A stretch of 64,000 bases of DNA from Thalassobacillus cyri (GTDB lineage: Bacteria; Bacillota; Bacilli; Bacillales; Halobacillaceae). Below, piece by piece: positions 18,402-26,631 of this stretch (position 1 is its first letter; each line of letters opens with the position of its first letter). The DNA lies in NCBI RefSeq assembly GCF_900107755.1, contig NZ_FNQR01000019.1, positions 1-64,000 on the forward strand. The letters run 5' to 3'. The position numbers and the translations under genes were made by a program. Under the pieces are notes generated by a model, which was not told where the DNA came from, did not search any database, and saw nothing but the letters and a program-made list of their open reading frames with translations.

Positions 18402-18536
18402 GAAATGCATTTGATGGAGTTAATGGAATGGAGGTCTCTCGGATTGAAAAAATTTCATACTAAAAAAGAAGAGCAGGCTATTATAATGAAACTCTTTAAT
18501 AAAAAGCTTGACTCATTTAAAAGTGAAAATTTCTAA
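18402..18536 (+). pseudogene. Small open frame continuing after the oxidase stop; remnant or short protein
   Basis: The reading frame of the oxidase stays open for 70 codons after its TAA at 18326 and stops at 18536. Inside it are ATG codons from 18408 and a TTG at 18444 with ggagg 9 bases upstream, which would give a 30-residue Lys-rich peptide. The conceptual product is helical and charged. I recognise no family; it may be a decayed 3' end of another gene or a real micro-protein. Confidence 0.3.
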
Positions 18537-18670
18537 TTATAGGGATCTCTAACCTACTTTTCCCTACAAAAAAACCATTAATAAATTGAAAAAGTCCGAC
18601 AACAGTATAGACGAATAAATAAAAATAATGTATGGTATTAATTAAATCATTACAAAATTTAATAGATGAA

Positions 18671-18768
18671 TTCACTAGGGGAGCCTTTCTTTGAAGGCTG
18701 AGATCAAAGTATAACTTTGGAACTCTTTGAACCTGACCTGGCTAAAAATCCAGCGGAGGAAAGTGAAA
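18671..18768 (+). promoter_or_regulatory. TPP riboswitch 1 (THI element)
   Basis: It shows the conserved THI-box core: ttcactaggggagcc, ggctgagatcaaag, then acctgacctggctaaaaatccagcggagg and aagtgaa. Thiamine pyrophosphate binding closes the fold; the terminator at 18819-18857 is its expression platform. It is the first of two in series ahead of the pyrimidine salvage operon. Confidence 0.93.
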
Positions 18769-18818
18769 GTGTATACATGAAATATAACATCTATATTTCA
18801 TTTAGTAGTATTATCGGA

Positions 18819-18857
18819 CATGCCACTTTTCTTTTTTCTGGGAAGTGGCATTTTTAT
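18819..18857 (+). terminator. Riboswitch-linked terminator 1
   Basis: atgccactt and aagtggcat form a 9-bp stem followed by ttttt, 50 bases after the first TPP aptamer. No gene lies between it and the second aptamer. Confidence 0.8.
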
Positions 18858-18954
18858 GTTAAGAGAGTGCTGCTATGAGATTGATTCTTTAAGTGGCAGT
18901 TTCTATTAACCGTTCAATATGTTTAATTAACAGATAACAACTGAATAAGAATAC

Positions 18955-19046
18955 TTCACTAGGGGAGTCATGAATTGGCTGAGAGAAGCTTGGAGCTTTG
19001 ACCCTTATAACCTGATCTAGATCATACTAGCGGAGGGAAGTGAAGC
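18955..19046 (+). promoter_or_regulatory. TPP riboswitch 2 (THI element)
   Basis: A second complete THI box: ttcactaggggagtca, ggctgagagaagc, acccttataacctgatctaga, catactagcggagg and gaagtgaa. It lies 186 bases after the first aptamer and is followed by its own terminator at 19078-19121, so the operon is read only if both switches are in the ligand-free state. Confidence 0.93.
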
Positions 19047-19077
19047 GAGTGAAATCTTTCTATAATCTATATTCGAA

Positions 19078-19121
19078 CAAAATAGCTCGCTCCTTCGCGT
19101 GAAGGGGCGGGCTATTTTATT
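19078..19121 (+). terminator. Riboswitch-linked terminator 2
   Basis: aaaatagctcgctccttc pairs with gaaggggcgggctatttt (minor wobble) and ends in a T-rich tail, directly before the ylmB-like gene. Confidence 0.8.
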
Positions 19122-19161
19122 TCACTTTAAGAAAGGATCACTTTGTTAAAGGATTAAAGTA

Positions 19162-19217
19162 TAAGAAAAACTAAGGCTTTCGCCATAAGGACTTGGCGAT
19201 AAGCCGAGTTTTTCTAA
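19162..19217. repeat. Dispersed palindromic repeat, copy B
   Basis: The same two arms as at 12477-12525 but in opposite order (agaaaaactaaggctttcgcc first, then ggcgataagccgagtttttct). The hairpin lies inside the leader mRNA of the thiamine operon, ending only about 4 bases before the RBS of the first gene. Confidence 0.65.
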
Positions 19218-19234
19218 TGGAAAGGAGCAGGTTT

Positions 19235-20524
19235 ATGGATAACAAGTTAGTTCATTTATGGAATGAAGTGGAAGAAAGGGAAGATGAACTTCTGAACCTC
19301 TTGGCCGGTTTGGTATCCTATCCAACATTGAGCCCGCCTGCCAGAAATGCGAAGAAAGCTCAAGAGTACATGACTGATAAACTGAAAGGTCTGGGCTTTT
19401 CAATCGATTCCTGGAATCTGTATCCAGGGGATCCTTTGGTAGTGGGTACCAAACAGGGTCAATACGAAGGTCAGGCGAAGAGTCTGATCATTAACGGCCA
19501 TCTCGATGTTGCAGCCATCGAGGAAAATGAGCAATGGGATTATGATCCATTCGTATGTACGGTAACGAAGGAAAAAGTACTCGGGCGCGGGGTAGCAGAT
19601 ATGAAAGGAGGCATGGCTGGGGTTCTCTTTGCATTGCAGGTGTTGCACGAAGCTGGTGTAGAACCTAAAGGAAATTTATATGTTCAATCCGTTGTTGGGG
19701 AGGAGGTTGGAGAAGCAGGTACTAAGTCTTGTTGTGAAAGAGGATATCATGCTGATTTAGCGTTAGTAGTCGATACGAGTGACTGTCAAATCCAGGGTCA
19801 GGGTGGTGTGATCACGGGCTGGATAACAATCGAAAGCGGAGAAACACTGCATGATGCACAAAGGCGGTCGATGATCCATGCTGGCGGTGGTGTCCAAGGG
19901 GCGAGTGCAATAGAGAAAATGATAAAAATAATTACTGCGTTACAAGAATTGGAGAGGCATTGGGCAGTTACGAAATCGAGCCCTGGTTTTCCTGTGGGTG
20001 CCAATACAATTAACCCGGCTGTCATTGAAGGCGGCCGTCATGCTGCTTTCATTGCCGATCGCTGTTCTTTATGGATCACCGTACATTACTATCCGGAAGA
20101 ACATTATGAAGATGTGATCAGAGAGATAGAAGCGCACATCAATCATGCAGCGAAGGCAGATCCCTGGTTAAGAGATCACCCACCTCAATTTTCATGGGGT
20201 GGCACGTCGATGATAGAAGAACAAGGAGAAATTTTCCCTGCATTCTCAGTGGACACCAGTCATGCCGGGATTGAGATGTTGGCAAGTGCACATCAACGTA
20301 TTTTCCAAACTCCGGTTGATTATTCTATGTCTCCTACTGTTACAGATGGGGGATGGTTAGCGGAGGCTGGCATCCCTACTGTCCTGTATGGCCCAGGCAC
20401 ACTCGATCAGGCACATTCTGTTAATGAGTCGCTTGATCGAATCCAGCTGCGACGGTTCACCAAAACCATGGTCACTTTTTTATATGACTGGTTTCAACAT
20501 TCTGAGAGAAAGGGTGATATGTGA
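19235..20524 (+). CDS. ylmB: M20-family deacylase, formylaminopyrimidine deformylase-like (YlmB)
   Basis: A 429-residue zinc amidohydrolase of the ArgE/DapE group. Metal ligands are seen in NGHLDVA, GRGVADMKGG and VVGEEVGEAG, and a dimerisation lid lies between. Family size matches B. subtilis YlmB, which deformylates N-formyl-4-amino-5-aminomethyl-2-methylpyrimidine, a thiamine breakdown product. The TPP riboswitches, tenA and the YkoEDC transporter around it support this substrate. ATG 19235 follows aaaggagc by 8 bases; it overlaps tenA by one base (tgATG). Confidence 0.88.
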   Translation: MDNKLVHLWNEVEEREDELLNLLAGLVSYPTLSPPARNAKKAQEYMTDKLKGLGFSIDSWNLYPGDPLVVGTKQGQYEGQAKSLIINGHLDVAAIEENEQWDYDPFVCTVTKEKVLGRGVADMKGGMAGVLFALQVLHEAGVEPKGNLYVQSVVGEEVGEAGTKSCCERGYHADLALVVDTSDCQIQGQGGVITGWITIESGETLHDAQRRSMIHAGGGVQGASAIEKMIKIITALQELERHWAVTKSSPGFPVGANTINPAVIEGGRHAAFIADRCSLWITVHYYPEEHYEDVIREIEAHINHAAKADPWLRDHPPQFSWGGTSMIEEQGEIFPAFSVDTSHAGIEMLASAHQRIFQTPVDYSMSPTVTDGGWLAEAGIPTVLYGPGTLDQAHSVNESLDRIQLRRFTKTMVTFLYDWFQHSERKGDM

Positions 20525-21210
20525 TGTTTACCGATCGTCTTTATAATCATGCTAAACCGATATGGGATAGTTACCTCGAACATCCTTTTGTAAAGGGCAT
20601 TGGGGATGGAAGTTTAGATCTTGAAAAATTCAAGTTTTTTATGGAGCAGGATTACTTATATTTAATCGATTATTGCCGGGTATTTGCCTTAGGAAGTGTG
20701 AAGGCAACTCGTTTAGATACCATGGCCATGTTTGCTGATTTACTGCATTCGACACTGAACGAAGAAATGGACCTGCATCGAAAATATGCAGGAAGACTTG
20801 GAATCAGCAAGGACGAATTAGAAAATACCAAACCGTCGTCTACACTTCTCGCTTATACAAGCTACATGCTGAACAAGGCCCATCAAGGATCGGAGGCTGA
20901 GGTGGCAGCATGTGTGCTTGCCTGTACGTGGAGCTACAATGTTATCGGGAAGGCGTTGAATGAAAATGAGGGGGCCAGTGACCATGAATTCTATGGGGAT
21001 TGGATAAAAATGTACGCTTCGGACGAATTTACGGAGCTTGCGGAAGCTATGAAAAAACTGATGAATGAACTTGCGGATGACAAGCCGGAACGAGAAAAAG
21101 CTCATTTAGAAGAAATCTTCCTTCATACGAGCAAGCTGGAATATTTATTTTGGGACATGGCTTACCACAAGAAAATGTGGCTGGAAAATACGGATATAAT
21201 GAACAGCTGA
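20524..21210 (+). CDS. tenA: TenA thiaminase II / aminopyrimidine aminohydrolase
   Basis: A 228-residue all-helical enzyme that hydrolyses aminomethylpyrimidine to HMP, the step after YlmB in salvage of degraded thiamine. It carries the active-site Cys in LACTWSYN, the Glu/Asp cluster EEMDLH, and YCRVF. The ATG overlaps the stop of the previous gene by one base, so translation is coupled. Confidence 0.94.
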   Translation: MFTDRLYNHAKPIWDSYLEHPFVKGIGDGSLDLEKFKFFMEQDYLYLIDYCRVFALGSVKATRLDTMAMFADLLHSTLNEEMDLHRKYAGRLGISKDELENTKPSSTLLAYTSYMLNKAHQGSEAEVAACVLACTWSYNVIGKALNENEGASDHEFYGDWIKMYASDEFTELAEAMKKLMNELADDKPEREKAHLEEIFLHTSKLEYLFWDMAYHKKMWLENTDIMNS

Positions 21211-21278
21211 AACAATTGGAAGCAATGAACCTATTTAAAAATTAATTTACATTCACTAGCAAAGGAGATGGAGGAAAC

Positions 21279-21857
21279 ATGGAAAAAGGATTAAAGTTGA
21301 CAGATATTTTAGTAACCATCATCATCGCACTGATTTTTGGGGTGATATATAAATTGTGGGGCCCGCTATATGGAGTGGTTGCTACATTAGGTCTTCACCT
21401 GGAGCAGTTGATTTATGGCATGTGGTTCATAGCGGCGGTAGTGGCTTATTTGATCATACGAAAACCTGGAGTAGCTTTGTTAGCAGAGGTCGCTGCTGCC
21501 CAGGGTGAATTTATTTTTGGCGGAGAATGGGGAGTGGCCACCCTTATATTCGGAATTGGCCAGGGACTTGCTGCTGAATTGATTTTCGCGGCGTTCCGTT
21601 ATAAGCGCTATGATATGTTGATTGCATCTTTAGCAGGTGTCGCAGCTGCGTTTGCTTCCATTGGCATTGACTTTTATTACGGTTACATCGGGGATTTGGC
21701 ACTCTGGAACTTACTTATTTTGTTTGGAACCAGAATAGCGGGAGCGATTCTTATTTCCGGTATTTTCGCTCATCTTCTTGTCCAAGCCTTAGAAAAGACA
21801 GGTGTTACCAACCTTGTACGTCCAGCTACGAAAGAAGATTATCAGGCTTTAGGCTAG
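21279..21857 (+). CDS. ykoE: ECF transporter substrate-binding membrane subunit YkoE (thiamine or HMP precursor)
   Basis: A 192-residue membrane protein with about five or six hydrophobic helices, matching B. subtilis YkoE, the S component of the thiamine/hydroxymethylpyrimidine-type ECF system. RBS aaaggagatggagg precedes the ATG. With ykoD and ykoC just downstream and riboswitch control upstream, it should import thiamine-derived pyrimidines. Confidence 0.9.
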   Translation: MEKGLKLTDILVTIIIALIFGVIYKLWGPLYGVVATLGLHLEQLIYGMWFIAAVVAYLIIRKPGVALLAEVAAAQGEFIFGGEWGVATLIFGIGQGLAAELIFAAFRYKRYDMLIASLAGVAAAFASIGIDFYYGYIGDLALWNLLILFGTRIAGAILISGIFAHLLVQALEKTGVTNLVRPATKEDYQALG

Positions 21858-21870
21858 CAGGGGGGATAGT

Positions 21871-23340
21871 ATGACAACGATCGCCAGTATGACAAACATG
21901 CGGTTGAAGTTTCCCGGAGTGGACTCCTTGTTATTCGAAGACTTCTCTCTTTCTATTGACAGGGGAGAGAAGGTGTTGATACTGGGACCATCCGGCTCTG
22001 GTAAATCGACCCTTTTACAAGTATTAACAGGACTGATACCTCATGCGGTGGAAGTGCCAATGAAAGCAGATGCTCTAACCATTCCAGAGTCCTGGGGGTT
22101 TTTATTTCAAGATCCGGATGCCCAATTTTGTATGCCCTATGTAGATGAGGAAATTGCGTTTGTATTAGAAAACCTTCAGATTCCCCGTGAAATAATGGAT
22201 CACTATATTGATCATTATCTCCAGCAGGTTGGACTGAAATTCGATGATACCCATACGAAAATCCAGACGTTATCCGGGGGGATGAAACAGCGCCTGGCCA
22301 TTGCCTCGGTGCTTGCCTTAGAACCCGAGGTGTTATGTTTAGATGAGCCGACAGCTATGCTGGATCCGGAGGGTACCAGGCTTGTTTGGGACACGATCAA
22401 GAACGTGGGAGAAGATAAGACCGTAGTGATCGTCGAACATAAAATTGAACAGGTGGTCGATTTTATCGATCGTGTCATTCTTCTCGATGAAAATGGGGCG
22501 ATTATTGCTGACGGTCCTAAACAGCAGGTGTTTGATCAACATAAACATGTACTTATCGAACAGGGGATTTGGTACCCAGGTGTTTGGGAGGACTACATGC
22601 AGGACAAAAGCAGGCATATTCCACCATCAGTCAATACAGAGGATGCAAAACTGGCTGTTCATCTGTCGGATTTTTCGGCTTTTAGAGGGAAGGTTAAAGC
22701 CCTCCAAGTAAAGGAGGCACGTGCTTATCCCGGGGAATGGATAACGATACTTGGCGAAAACGGGGCAGGAAAAAGTACCCTGCTGCTCGCCATGATGAAT
22801 CTGTTAAAGACCACGGGCACTTACAAGGTTCTTGAACAAGATTACAAGCGGATCAAACATTTAGCAGAGTATGTCAGCTTTGTCTTTCAAAACCCTGAAT
22901 TTCAATTCGTTACAAATTCTGTCTATGAGGAAATCGCATTCAGCCTTCATTTAGCGAAATGGGAGCAGGATAAAATTACCCGGCGCGTCAATCAGATGCT
23001 GAAGATGCACCATTTGGAAGAGCATCAACACACACACCCTTACCAGTTATCCATGGGGCAAAAACGGAGGTTGAGTGTCGCTGCTTCGATTGTAAAAGAA
23101 CAGCCAATTATCCTTTTGGATGAACCCACCTTCGGCCAGGATGCAAAAAATACATTTGCAATTTTAGAGCAACTGGAACAGTTAAGGGCTCAAGGGACGA
23201 CCATTATTATGGTGACCCATGACATTAATATAGTGAAAAACTTTGCAACGAAAGTGTGGAGGGTGGAATATGGGGAACTCGTCAAGGAATTTCCTGCTCC
23301 GATCTTTGTAGAAACATTCCAGCCAGCAGTTATTTCATAA
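21871..23340 (+). CDS. ykoD: Duplicated ECF transporter ATPase YkoD
   Basis: A 489-residue protein with two ABC ATPase domains. The first has Walker A GPSGSGKST (residue about 38), signature LSGGMKQR and Walker B CLDEP; the second has GENGAGKST, LSMGQKRR and ILLDEPTFGQ. It energises YkoE/YkoC as the fused A/A' subunit. It starts 14 bases after ykoE. Confidence 0.93.
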   Translation: MTTIASMTNMRLKFPGVDSLLFEDFSLSIDRGEKVLILGPSGSGKSTLLQVLTGLIPHAVEVPMKADALTIPESWGFLFQDPDAQFCMPYVDEEIAFVLENLQIPREIMDHYIDHYLQQVGLKFDDTHTKIQTLSGGMKQRLAIASVLALEPEVLCLDEPTAMLDPEGTRLVWDTIKNVGEDKTVVIVEHKIEQVVDFIDRVILLDENGAIIADGPKQQVFDQHKHVLIEQGIWYPGVWEDYMQDKSRHIPPSVNTEDAKLAVHLSDFSAFRGKVKALQVKEARAYPGEWITILGENGAGKSTLLLAMMNLLKTTGTYKVLEQDYKRIKHLAEYVSFVFQNPEFQFVTNSVYEEIAFSLHLAKWEQDKITRRVNQMLKMHHLEEHQHTHPYQLSMGQKRRLSVAASIVKEQPIILLDEPTFGQDAKNTFAILEQLEQLRAQGTTIIMVTHDINIVKNFATKVWRVEYGELVKEFPAPIFVETFQPAVIS

Positions 23341-23352
23341 GGGAGAGAAGCG

Positions 23353-24156
23353 ATGCCAATGGACTTTTCTTACAAGGAAACATGGCTCCACAAAATTAAT
23401 CCGAGCTTGAAATTACTTATTATGATTCTCTTATTCATTCATCTGTTGATGATTCATAATACTAATATTCTTATCAACTATATGATAGGGATGATCGTTC
23501 TTTACTTGTTCTTTACCGGTCATCCATGGAAGCGTCTATTGGTGATTTCCATTCCGTTTCTGTTAATTTTTCTTACATCTTCCACATCAATGATATTCTT
23601 CGGGAAAGGGGAGATCACATGGGCCAAGTGGGGGTTGGTCCATATTACCGAAGAGAGTTTCTTCCGGGGATTACATTTAGGGTTTCGTGGGATTAGCTTT
23701 GCCGTATTAGGAATTGTCTTTGCACTGACCACTCGTCCTGTTTATCTGTTTTATTCCTTAATGCAACAATTCAAGATGAAACCGAAATATGCCTATAGCT
23801 TTATGGCTGCCATACGGTTGATTCCGTTGATGATCGAAGAGATGCAAACATTGCATTATGCATTGCAAGTACGTGGTGTTCAAGGGGAAAGAGGGGTAAA
23901 AGGGTTTTATAAAAAAATTAAATCCTATTCGATTCCCCTGCTATCTCAAAGTATCAGAAGAGCCTATCGGATTGCGGTGGCCATGGAAGCCAAGCGTTTT
24001 TCTAACCGTGGAAACCGAACGTATTTCTACCAATTAGGTTTTTCTAAATTTGATGTCATCTTTCTGTGCTACCTACTTGTAATCATTCCATTATCTTATG
24101 TTACCGCTACCCACTTTCCCTACTTTTCCATCACAGATGTTCGTTATGGTAGCTAG
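23353..24156 (+). CDS. ykoC: ECF transporter transmembrane coupling subunit YkoC
   Basis: A 267-residue T component of the energy-coupling factor transporter. It begins with a KINPSLKLL motif typical of CbiQ-like proteins, has four to five membrane helices, and carries coupling motifs with conserved Ala-Arg (AAIRLIPLM and MEAKRF) that contact the ATPase. RBS agggagag, 12 bases after ykoD. It is the last gene of the riboswitch-controlled operon. Confidence 0.9.
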   Translation: MPMDFSYKETWLHKINPSLKLLIMILLFIHLLMIHNTNILINYMIGMIVLYLFFTGHPWKRLLVISIPFLLIFLTSSTSMIFFGKGEITWAKWGLVHITEESFFRGLHLGFRGISFAVLGIVFALTTRPVYLFYSLMQQFKMKPKYAYSFMAAIRLIPLMIEEMQTLHYALQVRGVQGERGVKGFYKKIKSYSIPLLSQSIRRAYRIAVAMEAKRFSNRGNRTYFYQLGFSKFDVIFLCYLLVIIPLSYVTATHFPYFSITDVRYGS

Positions 24157-24196
24157 ATGGGATAGAAACATGAACGATTTTTATGTTTATTATTTA

Positions 24197-24218
24197 AATG
24201 TTCGCTTTTTAACCCGAA
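24197..24218 (+). promoter_or_regulatory. Possible PurR box pair upstream of purT
   Basis: aaatgttcgcttt and aacccgaaaa resemble the PurR recognition core (GTTCG and CCGAA in opposite orientation). They lie just upstream of a promoter-like TTGATA (24224) and TAGAAT (24248). B. subtilis purT belongs to the PurR regulon. The match is incomplete, so confidence is low. Confidence 0.35.
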
Positions 24219-24223
24219 AAAGC

Positions 24224-24253
24224 TTGATATTTATCCTGGGAGAACGATAGAAT
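24224..24253 (+). promoter_or_regulatory. Sigma-A type promoter of purT
   Basis: TTGATA, an 18-base spacer and TAGAAT, 34 bases before the purT start. Confidence 0.5.
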
Positions 24254-24286
24254 AGCTTTAAACCAAAATGTTCAGGGGGTTGCAAC

Positions 24287-25483
24287 ATGTATGAAGCACC
24301 GAATCAAAATTATGCGAAAAAAATGATGCTGTTAGGGTCAGGAGAGTTGGGAAAAGAAGTAGTGATCGAGGCACAGCGATTAGGAATAGAGACCATTGCA
24401 GTCGATCGGTATAAAGGTGCGCCTGCCATGCAGGTAGCTCACCGTTTTCATATAGTGGATATGCTTGACGGCGATGCGCTGCGCAGTGTGATCGAACAGG
24501 AAAAGCCTGATTATATTGTTCCGGAGATAGAAGCGATTGCTACAGCAACACTTCTAGAGTTGGAGCAGGAGGGCTACAACATCATTCCAACTGCCTATGC
24601 CACCCAATTGACAATGGACCGCGAAGGTATTCGGAGACTGGCAAGTGAAAAACTGGGACTACCAACAGCGAAATACGAATTTGCCAACTCTTTAGAAGAA
24701 TTAAAAGAAGCGGTTGATACCATTGGTACCCCGTGTGTAATTAAACCGATTATGAGTTCTTCCGGAAAGGGGCAAAGCCTGTGCCGGACACAATCCGATA
24801 TCGAGAAATCCTGGCAGGAAGCATTGAATAGTGGACGGGGTAAAAGTACCCGTGTAATTGTAGAGGAATTCATTCATTTTGATTCGGAAATCACGCTGTT
24901 AACGGTTCGCTCTGCTAACGGAACGTTTTTCTGTCCGCCAATCGGCCACCTGCAGCAAGATGGGGATTATATTCAATCCTGGCAGCCGCATGCCATGAAC
25001 GAGGAACAAATTAAGGAAGCCGAAGCCCTAGCCAAAAAAGTCACCGATGAAATTGGCGGCTTCGGAGTCTTTGGTGTAGAGCTGTTTATTACTGAAAATG
25101 GCGTGTATTTTAGTGAAGTGTCCCCACGACCGCATGATACCGGGATGGTCACCTTAATTACCCAGGAGCTATCGGAATTCGCGCTTCATGTTCGGGCGAT
25201 TTTAGGATTTCCAATAGAGGAGGTTGCTCTAATTTCCCCAGGAGCCAGTCATGCAATTAAAGCAGCAGAGGAAAGCAACGACTACCAAATTTCCGGAATT
25301 AATGAAGCGTTAGCAGTACCTGACACGCAAGTGCGTGTCTTTGGAAAGCCTTCTACAAAAATAGGCCGACGCATGGCTGTGATATTGAACAAAGGAAAAA
25401 GTGTAACGGCTGCGTGCAAACAAGCGGAGGAGGCAGCTTCCAAGCTTGATGTAGTGAGCATTCATATGAAAACAAAGCATTGA
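24287..25483 (+). CDS. purT: Formate-dependent GAR transformylase PurT
   Basis: A 398-residue ATP-grasp enzyme that makes formyl-GAR from GAR, formate and ATP in purine synthesis. It begins with [19 protein letters not shown], has the ATP-grasp core ([15 protein letters not shown]) and the metal-binding [13 protein letters not shown] cagggggtt precedes the ATG. It is monocistronic between the thiamine operon and the B12 riboswitches. Confidence 0.96.
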   Translation: MYEAPNQNYAKKMMLLGSGELGKEVVIEAQRLGIETIAVDRYKGAPAMQVAHRFHIVDMLDGDALRSVIEQEKPDYIVPEIEAIATATLLELEQEGYNIIPTAYATQLTMDREGIRRLASEKLGLPTAKYEFANSLEELKEAVDTIGTPCVIKPIMSSSGKGQSLCRTQSDIEKSWQEALNSGRGKSTRVIVEEFIHFDSEITLLTVRSANGTFFCPPIGHLQQDGDYIQSWQPHAMNEEQIKEAEALAKKVTDEIGGFGVFGVELFITENGVYFSEVSPRPHDTGMVTLITQELSEFALHVRAILGFPIEEVALISPGASHAIKAAEESNDYQISGINEALAVPDTQVRVFGKPSTKIGRRMAVILNKGKSVTAACKQAEEAASKLDVVSIHMKTKH

Positions 25484-25616
25484 TAATGTCCTAACGAGAA
25501 CGAGAAACAATGAAGAAGAGATATAGCAATATTTAAACTATTATAAAATCTACCTTGCAAAAAGATAATAAGTAGTGTTTAATGTAGTTAGAAAAACTTA
25601 ATAGATTTACGGTAAG

Positions 25617-25778
25617 TTTAAAAGTGCTTAATACCCATGGTATTGAGATAATAGGGAAATCAGTGAGAATCTGATGCAGCCCCCGCTACTGTAAACGCGA
25701 TTGAACTTGTTTATCCACTGACCTAGTGTTGGGAAGGATACAAGAGTAAGAAGAAGCGTAAGCCAGGAGACCTGCTTT
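25617..25778 (+). promoter_or_regulatory. Cobalamin riboswitch 1
   Basis: The B12-box core is present: aatagggaaatcagtgagaa, gcagcccccgctactgta, and at the end taagccaggagacctgc (25760-25775). It is followed by a terminator at 25869-25904 with no gene in between. It is the first of two in series. Confidence 0.9.
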
Positions 25779-25868
25779 TAAATATCATTCATCATTCTTC
25801 GGAGGGAAGGATAGGATGCATCGTACAACGGTTCTTTTATACTAAAAAAAACTGGATACGTGTATTCA

Positions 25869-25904
25869 AAATCCTTAACTTTACGAGTTAAGGATTTTTT
25901 ATTT
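25869..25904 (+). terminator. Riboswitch-linked terminator (B12, first)
   Basis: aatccttaact and agttaaggatt form an 11-bp stem followed by a T-run. Confidence 0.8.
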
Positions 25905-25933
25905 GTCTGAATAAAAACTAAATATAACAAAAT

Positions 25934-26093
25934 AGGTACGTGCCTTTAAAGGGCACGTTTAAAAGGGAAGAACGGTAAAATTCCGTCGCGGTACCCGCCA
26001 CTGTAATGGGGAGCTGTCATTGCAAATTGTCACTGGAAATAATTCCGGGAAGACGCAATGAAGTGTAGAACCTAAGCCAGGAGACCTGCCTGT
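25934..26093 (+). promoter_or_regulatory. Cobalamin riboswitch 2
   Basis: A second complete element: P1-like gtgcctttaaagggcac, then aaaagggaagaacggt, gtacccgccactgtaa and ctaagccaggagacctgcc (26074-26092). Its own terminator follows at 26166-26200, 48 bases before the first cobalamin gene. Confidence 0.92.
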
Positions 26094-26165
26094 TTTGTTT
26101 CTAAGTATACCTACGGGATTATAGGTAGAAGTGTAAAGAATGTATTTGTAGACATTTGTTTTTTT

Positions 26166-26200
26166 ATGCACCTCTCCTTTGTAGAGGTGCATTTTTATTT
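26166..26200 (+). terminator. Riboswitch-linked terminator (B12, second)
   Basis: atgcacctct and agaggtgcat form a 10-bp stem followed by tttttattt. Confidence 0.85.
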
Positions 26201-26247
26201 AAATAAAAAATTTTAAGAAGAAAATCCAATTTGAAAGGAGCATTTTT

Positions 26248-26631
26248 ATGACCACATGGAATTTAAGTGGAACTAAGCATCATGTCCTTATCTGTAATGG
26301 GTCAAGCTGTATGCGAAAAGGGGGGGAAGAAGTTACGCATGCAATTAGAGAAGAAATACAAAAGCTAGAATTAGATAATCAAATACATACTTCACGTACA
26401 CGCTGTAATGGAAGGTGTAAAGATGCTTGTGTCGTCATTGCTTACCCAGAAGGGGTTTGGTATGGAGTCACTTCACCAGATGCTGGACGTGACATAATTA
26501 AAAATTATTTATTGGAAGGCACTCCAATAAAGGAATCTTTGATCTACATGTTTAGCGATGAACAAATGATTCCCTCTAAATATGCGGAACTGAATGAGGG
26601 TATTCGGAAATCAGAGAAGAAGGTTAAATAA
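26248..26631 (+). CDS. cbiW: Thioredoxin-like [2Fe-2S] ferredoxin, CbiW-like
   Basis: A 127-residue protein with the cysteine pattern of thioredoxin-like 2Fe-2S ferredoxins: CNGSSCMRKGG near residue 14, then CNGRC and DACVV near 52-60. It takes the first place of the operon, as cbiW does in B. megaterium, and probably gives electrons to a reduction step in corrin synthesis. RBS aaaggagc precedes the ATG. The precise role of CbiW is not established. Confidence 0.8.
   Translation: MTTWNLSGTKHHVLICNGSSCMRKGGEEVTHAIREEIQKLELDNQIHTSRTRCNGRCKDACVVIAYPEGVWYGVTSPDAGRDIIKNYLLEGTPIKESLIYMFSDEQMIPSKYAELNEGIRKSEKKVK

Noticed and set aside
25617-26200. T-box or other leader type
   Set aside because: Both copies have the complete B12-box core (gccaggagacctgc) and no T-box sequence.
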